This document shows, piece by piece, positions 15,258-24,447 of a stretch of 59,345 bases of DNA. Position numbers and translations under genes: made by a program. A model generated the notes under the pieces. It saw nothing but the letters and a program-made list of their open reading frames with translations, made no database searches and was not told the DNA's origin. Source of the DNA: Burkholderiales bacterium (lineage in GTDB: Bacteria > Pseudomonadota > Gammaproteobacteria > Burkholderiales > Burkholderiaceae_C); NCBI GenBank assembly GCA_016195825.1, contig JACPYV010000095.1:1-59345 (forward strand), written 5' to 3'. How positions within the stretch are numbered: position 1 is the first letter of the stretch; every line of letters starts with the position of its first letter.

Positions 15258-16580
15258 TCACCGGCTCTGGTCGACGATCATCCGCAAGTCGTAGTACCGG
15301 CCGCTCCACCGCAACGAGTACAAGAAATATGGGTCCAGGATGGTCACGCCGCGGTGAGGCTTGAAGTCCAGCGTGGGAATCTTGAAGGACTTGTTCTGGG
15401 CGACCTCGGTCATCAGGCTGAATGTCTCTGCCAGTAGCTCACGATCTGGACCCTTGTCATCGGCAACGAGCCGCGCGGCACGTTCTTCCAATGAGTCGCG
15501 CTGTGCCACGAAGGGAATGTTGATCCTCGGCGGGCTCAAACAGAGTGTGGCAACGGCCAGCTCGTTCATCGTCAGGGTTCCCTCGCCCTTGGCGCGGAAG
15601 ACCCTGGGCGCCGCAGGCTTGGGCGTGTTCTCGAGCAAGTAGATGCTGGCGCTGTAGTCCACGGACCGGATCGTTGTGCCGAACACCGCATTGAGCTGGT
15701 CCAGCCGAACCTGGAAGCGTTCCGGGGCGGGTCGAGCCTCGCTGATCTCCAGCTCCTTGCACAGATCCAGGCACAGACGCTGCATGAGCTGCGGACTGCC
15801 GGCTGACTCGTCTGCAATCGCGAGCAGCGCGGATTCGTTGATGATCACGTTCAGCTTCTCGAAGCCCTTCATAGCAATCGATACCAGGTCCTCGGCGGAC
15901 CAGTAACTGAACTCGATACGCTCGATGCGGCCGGACAGGTCGGGCAGATTGGCGATCGGATCGTCGGCCATGTGCGGCACCTCGGCCAGCACGATCTTGA
16001 CGTTCTTTTCCGCCGCGGCCTTGAGCTGAGCCGCCACATACCTCTTCATGGTCGAAGGGATGGTGTGGAAGTCGTCGATGAACAAGAACCGCCCCTTGCG
16101 CAGCAACTCGTCGGTCGCCGCACCGAAGAGGTCGTCTTCGATGGCGTGCTCAAACGATCGCTCTTGGGAGGTCTTTCCGGAGCCGCCGATCTTGCCGCCC
16201 AGGCTCACGACGCCCAGTTCGAGACCGACTTCGCCTTCGACCTCGGCGCCTTTTTCCATCGTCGTTTGGGTGGTGGCCTTGCGGTCTACCCGAACTTCCA
16301 GCTTTGCGGACACGATCCGCCACAGCGACTCCTCGCTGTATAGCGAGGATCCAGGCACTTTCACGAACTGGGCCTCGGGGATCATGCGGTGCAAGGCAAC
16401 GGTCTTGCCCGACTTGGAGGGGCCCGATACCTGGACGATCATGCCGGGCCTGTTGAAGGCCTCGGTGATCTCGTTCTCCGGGTCCCGCAAACGCTTTGAC
16501 ACCGGGTCGGTGAACCGACGATGGACGTAGGTATGCGTGGGGAATCCCCCAGCGATGAACACGTCGAAGCGTGACGGCAT
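15258..16580 (-). CDS. P-loop ATPase, likely partner of the NACHT-nuclease
   Basis: A 440-residue AAA/STAND-type ATPase. The N-terminus has FIAGGFPTHTYVHR, then Walker A GPSKSGKT (53-60) and Walker B FLFIDDFH (D169, D170), followed by a helical lid with EVPHMADDPI and a C-terminal helical region with winged-helix character. An unusual insertion (about 108-145) is rich in Glu, Gly and Ser with GAEVEGEVGLELG. The last 150 residues include SPPRINIPF and FKPHRGVTILDPYFLYSLRW. It lies 104 bp downstream of the NACHT gene on the same strand, so they are probably co-expressed. The precise role is unknown; ATPases of this type are common next to defence effectors. Confidence 0.7.
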   Translation of the reverse strand: MPSRFDVFIAGGFPTHTYVHRRFTDPVSKRLRDPENEITEAFNRPGMIVQVSGPSKSGKTVALHRMIPEAQFVKVPGSSLYSEESLWRIVSAKLEVRVDRKATTQTTMEKGAEVEGEVGLELGVVSLGGKIGGSGKTSQERSFEHAIEDDLFGAATDELLRKGRFLFIDDFHTIPSTMKRYVAAQLKAAAEKNVKIVLAEVPHMADDPIANLPDLSGRIERIEFSYWSAEDLVSIAMKGFEKLNVIINESALLAIADESAGSPQLMQRLCLDLCKELEISEARPAPERFQVRLDQLNAVFGTTIRSVDYSASIYLLENTPKPAAPRVFRAKGEGTLTMNELAVATLCLSPPRINIPFVAQRDSLEERAARLVADDKGPDRELLAETFSLMTEVAQNKSFKIPTLDFKPHRGVTILDPYFLYSLRWSGRYYDLRMIVDQSR

Positions 16581-16684
16581 GATGGCTCCCCTGGATGGTC
16601 TTGTCGTCGATAGGTTAGCGACAAAGCTTGCTACGCATAAGTGGGGGCTGCAACCCTCAAACTGCTGAGGCTCGAGACCAGGGA

Positions 16685-19600
16685 TCAGGGCTGCGCCGTC
16701 GCGGCATGAGCATGCGGCAGCAAGCGGGTGATCGATGTGCGCTCGAGGTCCAGCACGACGACGACCACCCGTCCCTCCTGTGCAGATCGACTGGACGCAA
16801 TGAGCTTGGTGCGGAACTCTTCGGGGCTGGTGGGGGCTCTTTTGCCGCGTCCCGATGATCTCGGCAGCTTGGATTTCAGGACCTGACGGCCGAACCAGAG
16901 GACCAGGTAAATGCCGCGGCGCTCGGCCGCGTAGTCAGCGGTGTAGAGCCTGTCGAGCTGGGAGTCGGCGGCGGTCCAGACGTCGGCATGCCACTGCCCC
17001 TTGATCTCGACGGGAAGCCGCATACCGGCCAGGATCCCGATGATGTCGGCACGCTTGTCGTTCGCCAGGTGCCCCTCCGGCAACATTTGAATTGACTCGG
17101 GCCTGGGGCCCAGCATGACCAGCAAGTAGTCACGACAGATTTCTTCGTTGTGTGGACCCGTCGGACCGTAGAAACCCCGCCATGAATCGGCCGGGTCCGA
17201 GCGAACCCGCGCTTGCACCTCTTCGAGAAGGCAGAGCACGGTCGATTGCAGGTCTGCCACCGTGGACGGCGGCTGGGCACGCACGATGGCTCCTACGCTG
17301 GCGAGCGTGGGTGGGCGGTATCGCTCTTCCGTGGCTTTTGTTCGCTGCTCGGCCGCCAGCACCTTGAGGTATTCCGTGTGGCTGTCCTCGGGCGCATTGC
17401 GAAGTGCGGTCAATCCGGATATCGCTTCGTCAGATGTCATCTCTGCCAACCGGTCCGCCACGTCGGACAGGAACTCGGACGCCGGCGCGCGGGTGTCGTC
17501 GCCGGTGTCGCTCCCCCTACGCCCATGGGGGAAGACACCCCGGAAAGTAGCGAGCAGCCACGTGAGCTGAGCCGGCGAAAGCGCAACGCTGAACCGGCGG
17601 TTTCGGCTGCTGGCAGATCGGCTGCGAACCGCCATGATCAGTTCGGCGTCGGCTCTGGCCCAGCCTGACAGTTGGGACTGGTACGAGTCGAAGTTGGCGA
17701 CGAACTGCACGGCCTGCCAGTTTCGTCGACGCTCATCGCTCAGCTGCTGTTTCAGCCGCGCTTGGGCCAGCGAGATCAGCGCTGTGAACCTACGGGATGC
17801 GATGAGACGGTCGATGAGCGTGGCCTCGGGCTCCCCGGCCATGTCAGGTATCTCTTGGAGCCACTGAAGGGACTGATCAGCCGCCTGCTGATCCGACAGG
17901 TCGTCCCAGACCATGGAGTGGAGTTCAGACACGTAGCTGCGCCGTGCCTCCAGCTGGGGGCGGATCCATATCGCCAACGTCGGCGCGACGAGACCTCGTG
18001 ACTTCGCCTCGGCTTCGACGGCGTCTTGCAGCGTCGGCAGCTTGGCGTGGTCGTCGATCCGCGTGTCCCGCAATTCCAGGAAGCAAGCGGCAATCCTCTC
18101 GTCGCTGATCCCATCGAACCCGCGTCCGGTGCGCAGCCGCTCGGCGATGGCCGCGACGATGATGGCGCCCGTTTGCCACCGCTTGGACTCGGCATGGCTG
18201 GCGGCCATGGTGGCCGGGCTCAGGGCGGTACCGTTGTGGAGGAAGGCCTCAAATCCTTCCAAAGCGGCCGCGGTGATTTGGGGGCCCAGCCACTGGGTGA
18301 GGCGCTCGACCGGCGTCGCGTCATGGTTCAGATCGTGAAACTTGTCGAGGTAGGCGCTCGACAGGTCGATCATGGGTTGAAGTTGCCCGCTTGCGATGGC
18401 GGTCAGCTTCTTGCCGAAAGTCGCACGATGCTGCTGCCATTGAACGGCCTGTTTTGCGGCGCGCCTGCGTTTCTCCTGCTCTTGCTTGATCTCCCATTCA
18501 GGCGTCCGGGGTTCAGCCAACCGGTCGATCCAAGCCTGCATGTCGGGCCGGTTCTGCACGAAGCGTTTGGCTGCGTCACGCGGGCCCTTGCCCGCGCTGT
18601 CGGAGTGGCGCACCAGCGTCAGCAGATCGCGCCAGCGCTTGTCAGACCGGTTTGTCGGGTCCAAGCTCTCAAGAAGAGCCACGATGTCGTCGTCGGTGTA
18701 GCCGTAGCCGCTGGAGCGGCTTTCGAGGCGCCACCCTCGCTGATAGATCGTCTTCGGACCTGGCTCTTCAAGCAGCACCAGGCGCTGAATGGGGCGGCGG
18801 AGGTCAGGGCGGTTCTTGATGAATTCATGCACCCTTACCCGTTCTGAGCCACCGTAATACGTGTCGGTGTGAAAAGGCTTGAGCCACCTCCACAAATCCA
18901 AAGCCTCAACCGGTTGCCATGCAAGCCGCCTGGCGATAAGCCTATACGCAAGGTCGGTCAGCTCGTGATTGCCAGCCCGCTCGAACCGGCTGCTCGGAGG
19001 CGCCAACAGCTTGGCCAGCTCATCCAGGATGCCGCTGACGCGTGCGTCGGGAGCGATCCGGACCATCTTCGAAAACAAGCCGATGGTCCTGTCGTTGCGC
19101 TGTGCGTGGCTGACGACCAACTGCGCGATGTCCGCATCACTGAACGGCCCGAAGCCCTTTTCCTCGACGACGTCCAGAGCAAGCCGCACGCCGTCATCTC
19201 CGGCACTTCGCAGCGCTTGAACAAGTTCAGGGAGGTTCGTGCGCGAGGAATCGATCAGCACGTCGCAGACGCGAGATCGGACGGCGAAGGCCTCCTGTGG
19301 GTCGATTGCGATGTGCATGCAGGCATCGAACAGCGGATCGGCAATACCGGAGCACCGGACGGCGCCGAGCAGCAGCATGCGCAACCGCAGCGGGGTGCTC
19401 CTCTGGCTGACCAGGCCAAGCACCCGATCTAGATGGAACGGCTGCGCCACGCTGGATATCGTGAACCGTTGCCAAGGCCCTTTGAGGAAGTTGGGGTCTT
19501 CCCGTGCAGCCTGTTCCAACGCATCCAGCAGCAGACCGGCCTGGGCTCGATCCAGGGAATCAGCGTCGCCGTATTCGATGACGCCCATGGGATCTTTGCC

Positions 19601-20677
19601 GATGACCTCAGCGGCCAGGTCACCGTGATGGGTGGCCAGCCAGGCGTGAAGGCCTCGAAGCGACGACGGCACGACGTCATGCGAGTGGAAAAGGGCCAGC
19701 AAGCGCTTGCGCTTCATCACCGTGGAGCATTGCTTCGCCAGCCACCGCGCGCCGAGATATTCCCCGATGCGCCGGTGGCAGTAGCTGAAACGACTCGCCG
19801 CGCCAACTGTGGCGAAAAGCCGGGTGCCCAAGACCGGCCGCAACTCCGAGGCCATGGGCAGCGCCGCCGCCTCCGCAAACGCTATTTCTCCATCTTCCGA
19901 GTTGGCCGTGGCCACCGTCACAGCGTCGCTGCCGGTCAGGATCAAGGCCGCGAATGCAGCGCCGGCGGCATCCAACGCTGCCTCCATGCTCGGCTGGCGT
20001 TCGATCTTTTCATCGCGGTGTTCAAAGCGCAGCACATCTGCGGCGCGCCGGAAGAGGGCCTCCTTGGTGTTGGGAAGCGGACCCGCCTTGGCGACACTGG
20101 CGATCATCTCCAGCGTTTGAGGGTTGGCCAGGAGCCCGCCCAGTCCGACGCCTTCGAAGTGCTCGACGACAGCGACCGCGGCGGCTTCGGTGCCGAGCTT
20201 GCCGGTCAAGATGGCAAGGACCTCGTCATCGTCGAAGGCGCACATGTGCATCACCGACACTTCGGGCTCTGCGTAGACCTCATGGATCGCGGCAACGGCG
20301 GTTGCGTTGCGCCAGTCCGCTACGCGGCACGACAGCACGAACCGTGGGTATCCCAAGTCACCGAGCCGCTGAAGAACGAGGTCAACGGCGTCCCCGTCTC
20401 CCTGGACGCTGAGCTCGTCGAGGGCATCAATGACCACCGTCGTGGCGTCGCCAAGCAATCGAGCCGCATCCAGCCGGGTGTTGTTCAACTTGCGCGCGGT
20501 GCAGTAGACATGGCCCGGCTGCTGTCCCAACCAGCTGAGCAGCTCGGTCTTGCCCATGCCTGCCTCACCCAGAACGACGAACGAGTCTGTTCGGGACGGC
20601 AAAGCGGCTTGTTCAACGGTCACCGCTCCATCCGTGGACTCATGCCAGAGCTTTCGAGGGAGGGTCAATTGCGGCAT
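16685..20677 (-). CDS. NACHT/STAND NTPase with C-terminal PD-(D/E)xK nuclease
   Basis: A 1330-residue protein. The N-terminal NTPase has Walker A GEAGMGKT (37-44) and Walker B VVIDALDEL (D84, D87, E88), the D-x-x-D-E form typical of NACHT proteins, then a helical lid. A very long alpha-helical repeat region (about 350-1150) follows, the usual sensor of STAND proteins. The C-terminus carries a nuclease core: RADI (D1211), LPVEIKG (E1224, K1226) and QLDRLY (Q1240, Y1245), then IYLVLWFG. The logic would be ligand sensing, oligomerisation and DNA cleavage causing abortive infection, as in Avs proteins, although Avs effectors are usually N-terminal. It follows the integrase by 41 bp. The nuclease call rests on motif spacing; no structure comparison was possible. 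Confidence 0.78.
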   Translation of the reverse strand: MPQLTLPRKLWHESTDGAVTVEQAALPSRTDSFVVLGEAGMGKTELLSWLGQQPGHVYCTARKLNNTRLDAARLLGDATTVVIDALDELSVQGDGDAVDLVLQRLGDLGYPRFVLSCRVADWRNATAVAAIHEVYAEPEVSVMHMCAFDDDEVLAILTGKLGTEAAAVAVVEHFEGVGLGGLLANPQTLEMIASVAKAGPLPNTKEALFRRAADVLRFEHRDEKIERQPSMEAALDAAGAAFAALILTGSDAVTVATANSEDGEIAFAEAAALPMASELRPVLGTRLFATVGAASRFSYCHRRIGEYLGARWLAKQCSTVMKRKRLLALFHSHDVVPSSLRGLHAWLATHHGDLAAEVIGKDPMGVIEYGDADSLDRAQAGLLLDALEQAAREDPNFLKGPWQRFTISSVAQPFHLDRVLGLVSQRSTPLRLRMLLLGAVRCSGIADPLFDACMHIAIDPQEAFAVRSRVCDVLIDSSRTNLPELVQALRSAGDDGVRLALDVVEEKGFGPFSDADIAQLVVSHAQRNDRTIGLFSKMVRIAPDARVSGILDELAKLLAPPSSRFERAGNHELTDLAYRLIARRLAWQPVEALDLWRWLKPFHTDTYYGGSERVRVHEFIKNRPDLRRPIQRLVLLEEPGPKTIYQRGWRLESRSSGYGYTDDDIVALLESLDPTNRSDKRWRDLLTLVRHSDSAGKGPRDAAKRFVQNRPDMQAWIDRLAEPRTPEWEIKQEQEKRRRAAKQAVQWQQHRATFGKKLTAIASGQLQPMIDLSSAYLDKFHDLNHDATPVERLTQWLGPQITAAALEGFEAFLHNGTALSPATMAASHAESKRWQTGAIIVAAIAERLRTGRGFDGISDERIAACFLELRDTRIDDHAKLPTLQDAVEAEAKSRGLVAPTLAIWIRPQLEARRSYVSELHSMVWDDLSDQQAADQSLQWLQEIPDMAGEPEATLIDRLIASRRFTALISLAQARLKQQLSDERRRNWQAVQFVANFDSYQSQLSGWARADAELIMAVRSRSASSRNRRFSVALSPAQLTWLLATFRGVFPHGRRGSDTGDDTRAPASEFLSDVADRLAEMTSDEAISGLTALRNAPEDSHTEYLKVLAAEQRTKATEERYRPPTLASVGAIVRAQPPSTVADLQSTVLCLLEEVQARVRSDPADSWRGFYGPTGPHNEEICRDYLLVMLGPRPESIQMLPEGHLANDKRADIIGILAGMRLPVEIKGQWHADVWTAADSQLDRLYTADYAAERRGIYLVLWFGRQVLKSKLPRSSGRGKRAPTSPEEFRTKLIASSRSAQEGRVVVVVLDLERTSITRLLPHAHAATAQP

Positions 20678-20718
20678 CTGATGCAGGGGCTCGTTGGGGG
20701 GTAATCGTCAGGGGGCCA

Positions 20719-21690
20719 TCACCCCTGCGTGCCGGCAGCCCCTGGGCTGCTGTTGGAAAGGCCACGCTCGAACTTAGCCTTCACGGCATCACGAGGCACG
20801 TCGATGTAGCGCAGCGCCGAGCTGGCGTCGCGCCACCCAACGTGCTCCATCAGCTCCTTCAACTCCCATCCATTGGCGCTGGCCCAGCCCGCGAAACCTC
20901 GCCGCAGGGAATGACTCGAATAGGTGGCGGCCTCGGCAGTCCCGGCCTCAGCGAGGATGCGACGAAGCAACGGAAGGATGGCTTGGCTCGCCATGTGAGC
21001 GGCGGAGATGTTGCCCCAGCGGTCGATGCCGGGGAACACCGGCCCGGACGTGCGGCCACTGAGCTCGATCCAATCGATGTAGGCGTCGACCGGGCACAGC
21101 CTCGAAAGGGCAGGGCAGTAGAAGCTCCGGTCTTCGTCCTCGTCGGTCGTCTTGGTCCGGCCTGGCCGGCAAGTCAGTCCTTGACCCCGCACGGCTTGCA
21201 CTTCCGAAATCCGCATGCTGGCAAGCTCGTCTGACCGAAAGGCTCGCCAGAAGCCGAGCAGCACCAGCGCGCGGTCCCGGCTTAGGCGCAGCTCCTTGGT
21301 GCGGTTCCCCTGCTGGCGCGCAGCTGCCTGGGCAGCCAGCAGCCAGTTGGAGACGTCCTCAAGAACATCCAGCAGCAGCGGTCTGGCGCGTCGTTGAGCC
21401 GTCGCATGCTTGGAGCGGATGCCGCGGAGCACCTTGTGGACGAGTGGCGCCCGCGTTGGGTCGGGGAACCCGTTGTCCGCATGCCACCGGGACAGCGCGG
21501 CGATGTGCAGCCGTAACGTGCTGAGTCGGTAGGTGGTCGCGTGCTCGGCCAGGTAGCGGGCTACGGTGTCGCTCGTGCTGGGCAGCAGGCCCTTCCAGAC
21601 TTCCTCGAAGTTTTTGAGGGCACTGGCATAGCTCCGAACCGTGTTCTCACGGTCAGCGGCAAGCACATAGTCTTCGACCTTCGCGGGCAT
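20719..21690 (-). CDS. Tyrosine recombinase/integrase
   Basis: A 323-residue integrase if started at the ATG at 21690 (an upstream start at 21879 would add a Cys-containing, non-conserved extension). The N-terminal SAM-like core-binding region (ENTVRSYASALKNFEEVW) is followed by the catalytic domain with R152 (FWRAFRSDEL), K180 (GRTKTT), H260 and R263 (HSLRRGFA), H283 (EHVGW) and nucleophile Y295 (LRYIDV). All five catalytic positions are present, so it should be active. It is 41 bp upstream of the NACHT-nuclease gene and probably mobilises that unit. Attachment sites were not found with certainty. Confidence 0.86.
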   Translation of the reverse strand: MPAKVEDYVLAADRENTVRSYASALKNFEEVWKGLLPSTSDTVARYLAEHATTYRLSTLRLHIAALSRWHADNGFPDPTRAPLVHKVLRGIRSKHATAQRRARPLLLDVLEDVSNWLLAAQAAARQQGNRTKELRLSRDRALVLLGFWRAFRSDELASMRISEVQAVRGQGLTCRPGRTKTTDEDEDRSFYCPALSRLCPVDAYIDWIELSGRTSGPVFPGIDRWGNISAAHMASQAILPLLRRILAEAGTAEAATYSSHSLRRGFAGWASANGWELKELMEHVGWRDASSALRYIDVPRDAVKAKFERGLSNSSPGAAGTQG

Positions 21691-22095
21691 AGATCGGAAT
21701 TCTGTCTGATGGTGCTCCTGCGATCGACACACGGCCTCCGATGCTGCCTCGGCAGTGCCAGAGTTGCTCAGCCCGCTGGTCTGCGCGGATGGGCATCTCG
21801 CCACTGGTGCGCGCAAGTCGCACTCGCGCTGTACAAAAGCACAGTATATGCACTGCCGCTGCATTTGCGCGGAGGTCAACCGCTCGCGTTCAGGCGATCC
21901 CCCGCATGTTGTCTACGCCGGCTTTCTAGTCTCGCCGAGGAAGTCGGCGCGATGCGCGTCAATTTGGTGGCGCACGTGACCATCCCAAGCGACCCTTTTT
22001 GGCCTTTGCGCGCAGCCAGCGCCGCGCCGGTCTCAATCCTCTGTGTGACCACCGAGAGGTTGACCGCGTCCGCGCAGACTCCTCAATTGGAGGGA

Positions 22096-22431
22096 CTACT
22101 CATCGCTCCGGGGGCGCCGTCGCGTTGTGCCGGCTCGAAGTTGGCGTCGACGCGTTCTTTGGCGCATGCGCGGATCGGTGATCCCGTGGGAGCGCAGCTC
22201 TGCGTCCAGCGTTCGAACAAATCTCAAGAAGCTGATGTCCAGCGCAGCTATCCAGTCTCTCAACTGAATGACGTCGAGGCGCCGCTCGCCTCGCTCGACC
22301 TTGCTGACCGTTGCCTGACTCTTGCCCAGCAGGACGGCAAGGTCGGTCTGCCGCAGCCGCTTCCGCTCGCGCAGGCCCCTGAGCATGTCCAGGAAGATGG
22401 TGTTGTGTCGGCTGTGGAGAGTCTTGCCCAT
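22096..22431 (-). CDS. XRE-family transcriptional regulator
   Basis: A 111-residue regulator with an HTH_XRE domain (RERKRLRQTDLAVLLG, KSQATVSKVERGERRLD) and a very basic C-terminal tail (RQRTRRRQLRAGTTRRRP). An AAAGG ribosome binding site precedes the ATG at 22431. Its upstream region holds copy B of the 33-bp element at 145 bp distance. It lies upstream of the integrase/NACHT/ATPase block on the same strand with a gap of about 400 bp, and may control that block. Confidence 0.8.
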   Translation of the reverse strand: MGKTLHSRHNTIFLDMLRGLRERKRLRQTDLAVLLGKSQATVSKVERGERRLDVIQLRDWIAALDISFLRFVRTLDAELRSHGITDPRMRQRTRRRQLRAGTTRRRPRSDE

Positions 22432-22575
22432 GAGAACCTTTCGGGCGACACGCTACGCGACCGTCCGGAATATTCGGAAAGGGAATTCATCTCCCAACGC
22501 CGTGCTCGGCGATCTGCGCCGCTGGTTGGGAAGTGCTTCGGCCGTCTGAGGCATGGGTCCGTCCATCCGCTACAC

Positions 22576-22608
22576 TGTATGAATTAGTGTGAGTGCGATT
22601 GAGTGTAC
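22576..22608 (+). promoter_or_regulatory. 33-bp conserved element, copy B
   Basis: Runs from TGTATGAATTAG to GATTGAGTGTAC and matches copy A at 28 of 33 positions; it is in the opposite orientation to copy A. It sits in a 350-bp region (22432-22781) with no other supported gene, upstream of an XRE gene. A role as operator or promoter is inferred. Confidence 0.55.
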
Positions 22609-22781
22609 GTTTGTGCAGAGACCGCCTGAGCTCGAGCGGCATCAGCCGTCCGTTGTCGACGATGGCGCGACCCCCGTGCGCCTGAACGCCGAAAGGCATC
22701 GTCTCAGCGGCGAGAGGCCGCAGGCTCACTGGCCATCTCGATCGGCCGTTCGTCGTCGAAACCGAATGCTCGCTCGATCAA

Positions 22782-23240
22782 TCAGCCCGCGAACCGAGCT
22801 TCGATTTCGCGCCAACCGCGCAGGCAAGAACTGCTACTGCGCGGTGTAGCCCTCGCGAGGACGGTTCTTGCCGTGCCGACGACATGGCCGAGAAACTCTG
22901 TCCAGGCGTCGTCGCTCACGTCAATGGCTCCCAGGAGTCCTACTCGGATGGCGTTGGCGCGCAGCAGCGCGACGGCCATACGGTCCTCTTCGGGCGAAGC
23001 AAGGAGCTTGTAAAGGCGGCCCGACGATGTAGCTAGGGTGCGTCGCTTCAGGTCCACGGCGCTGACGGGCGACGTGACCCGAACAGTTTGTCCATCGCGG
23101 TACGTCATCAAGTGAAGAGCGCCGGCGGGCGCCTGAAAGAGGCGCCACGACAGAACGTCCACTGTCGCCTGGTCATCTACAGGCGGGGCATCACGCTCAT
23201 TCACGAAGAAGATCATGCCGTCAGAGATCACGCTGGCCAT
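22782..23240 (-). CDS. Hypothetical protein, second gene of a two-gene unit
   Basis: A 152-residue soluble protein; the N-terminal half is predicted strand-rich (SDGMIFFVNERDAPPVDD, ALHLMTYRDGQTVRVTSPV) and the C-terminal half helical (ASPEEDRMAVALLRANAIRVG, DDAWTEFLGHVVGTARTVLA). It overlaps the end of the preceding gene by 13 bases, indicating translational coupling. No family is recognised. Confidence 0.5.
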   Translation of the reverse strand: MASVISDGMIFFVNERDAPPVDDQATVDVLSWRLFQAPAGALHLMTYRDGQTVRVTSPVSAVDLKRRTLATSSGRLYKLLASPEEDRMAVALLRANAIRVGLLGAIDVSDDAWTEFLGHVVGTARTVLARATPRSSSSCLRGWREIEARFAG

Positions 23241-23740
23241 GCATGCTTTGCGCCTGGTCGCGCGGACTTCCTGAGTTGCCGGGCAGCGGGCTGCCGCCGG
23301 CGGCGCGGCTTGAATTTCAGCAGCAATTCACGATCAGAGACTGCGGTATCCGGTTCAGTCGGCAGGCCTACATCTAGCGCTTGACCATCGGTGTCGATCA
23401 GTTGCAGGAACTGCTGTCCATCTTCAGCACTGGCGAGCCAGACCTCGCGAACTTCTCGGGACGTCCATTGGCCACATGGCGCTTTCCAGCCGGGAACCAT
23501 GCACACCAAACCTGTGATCTCCCGAGCGTCCACGGTGGGTATGAAGCTGATGAGGTCGCTCTCCCAGGCGAAGATCATGGTGCGCACGAAGCTCATCCCG
23601 GCCTCGCCGTCAGGCACCTCAACCGACAGAAGGAACCACGGGGCGTGCAGAGACAGCTCCACTACACGCCAATAGCGCGCGTCGGGGTGGGCCAGGCCTT
23701 GTGGGATGGGGAACTCATAGGGTGGATAGGTGATGAACAT
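23228..23740 (-). CDS. Hypothetical protein, first gene of a two-gene unit
   Basis: About 170 residues from the ATG at 23740 (MFITYPPYEFPIPQ). It is rich in beta-strand segments (RYWRVVELSLHAPWFLLSVEV, MSFVRTMIFAWESDLISFIP, REITGLVCMVPGW) and ends in a basic tail (KFKPRRRRQPAARQLRKSARPG). The longer reading frame up to 23872 lacks a likely start. It precedes and overlaps the next hypothetical gene. The function is unknown; the co-transcribed pair of small proteins could be a toxin-immunity or accessory pair, but nothing in the sequence proves this. Confidence 0.5.
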   Translation of the reverse strand: MFITYPPYEFPIPQGLAHPDARYWRVVELSLHAPWFLLSVEVPDGEAGMSFVRTMIFAWESDLISFIPTVDAREITGLVCMVPGWKAPCGQWTSREVREVWLASAEDGQQFLQLIDTDGQALDVGLPTEPDTAVSDRELLLKFKPRRRRQPAARQLRKSARPGAKHAWPA

Positions 23741-24051
23741 GAAAGCTCGTGCGCAGAGGCGATGGGTGGGCGCTGCGAGGTTGGTAGCGATGTCCAAATG
23801 TTCTGACACCGCCTTTGAAACACCAAGGACTGGTGTGCAGTGCCACCGTGGTGCGATCGGGCAAACATTCAAATTCGGAATACCGCCTGATCTGCGCTAG
23901 CTTCTTGGGTAAAGCTCCACGCCGCGCGTGTGCCGCCACGAGGTAGCACTGTTCCGTTGGCATGCCGAATCGGAATTCAAACTTCGGGGTGCGATATTGG
24001 AAAAAGCCGCGTCCGGAAGCGGCGAGCATGCGACTCCCGAAAATCGGTGTG

Positions 24052-24447
24052 ATGTCGACACAAGAAGAATATTTGCGATCGTTACGCGAAACGCGCGAGC
24101 TACTCGAGACCGTGACGCAAGAGCAGCGTCTGTCTATGGATCTCAGGCGCGGCGCGCAGGCTGCGCTCAAGGGCTTCCCGCACGAGACGGACATCACCGT
24201 CTGGTTGGAAGGCGCGACTCATATTCCCACGGCGGCGTGGGGCGTGGCGTTTGCAGCTGGGCGGCTCATGTTGGTGGTCCTGCAGAGCACACTTCCGGTC
24301 GACGACCCACTGCGGAGGTGGGCGCATTTTGCGGAGCGACATTTCCCTGAAGCGAGATGGCTTCCTGAGGGGAGTGCAGGGTCCGAAAGATGGGCGCCCT
24401 CGTTCTTGGACCCCTTGCGTGCCTTTCGACAAGAGTTGAAGGACTGA
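24052..24447 (+). CDS. BPSL0761-like small protein
   Basis: A protein of about 131 residues starting MSTQEEYLRSLRETRELL; upstream in-frame ATGs at 24028 and 23962 would give 139 or 161 residues. The opening resembles the BPSL0761 family of Burkholderiales (a short N-terminal helix with R-x2-ETRELL and a following A-x3-LKGFP segment), whose function is not known. The rest (GFPHETDITVWLEGA, LPVDDPLRRWAHFAERHFPE) is not recognised. It is a single gene at the edge of a long non-coding stretch. Confidence 0.5.
   Translation: MSTQEEYLRSLRETRELLETVTQEQRLSMDLRRGAQAALKGFPHETDITVWLEGATHIPTAAWGVAFAAGRLMLVVLQSTLPVDDPLRRWAHFAERHFPEARWLPEGSAGSERWAPSFLDPLRAFRQELKD

Noticed and set aside
13665..22608. The two 33-bp elements as attL/attR of the integrase-borne unit
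   Set aside because: They are in inverted, not direct, orientation and have five mismatches, so simple tyrosine-recombinase attachment sites are unlikely.
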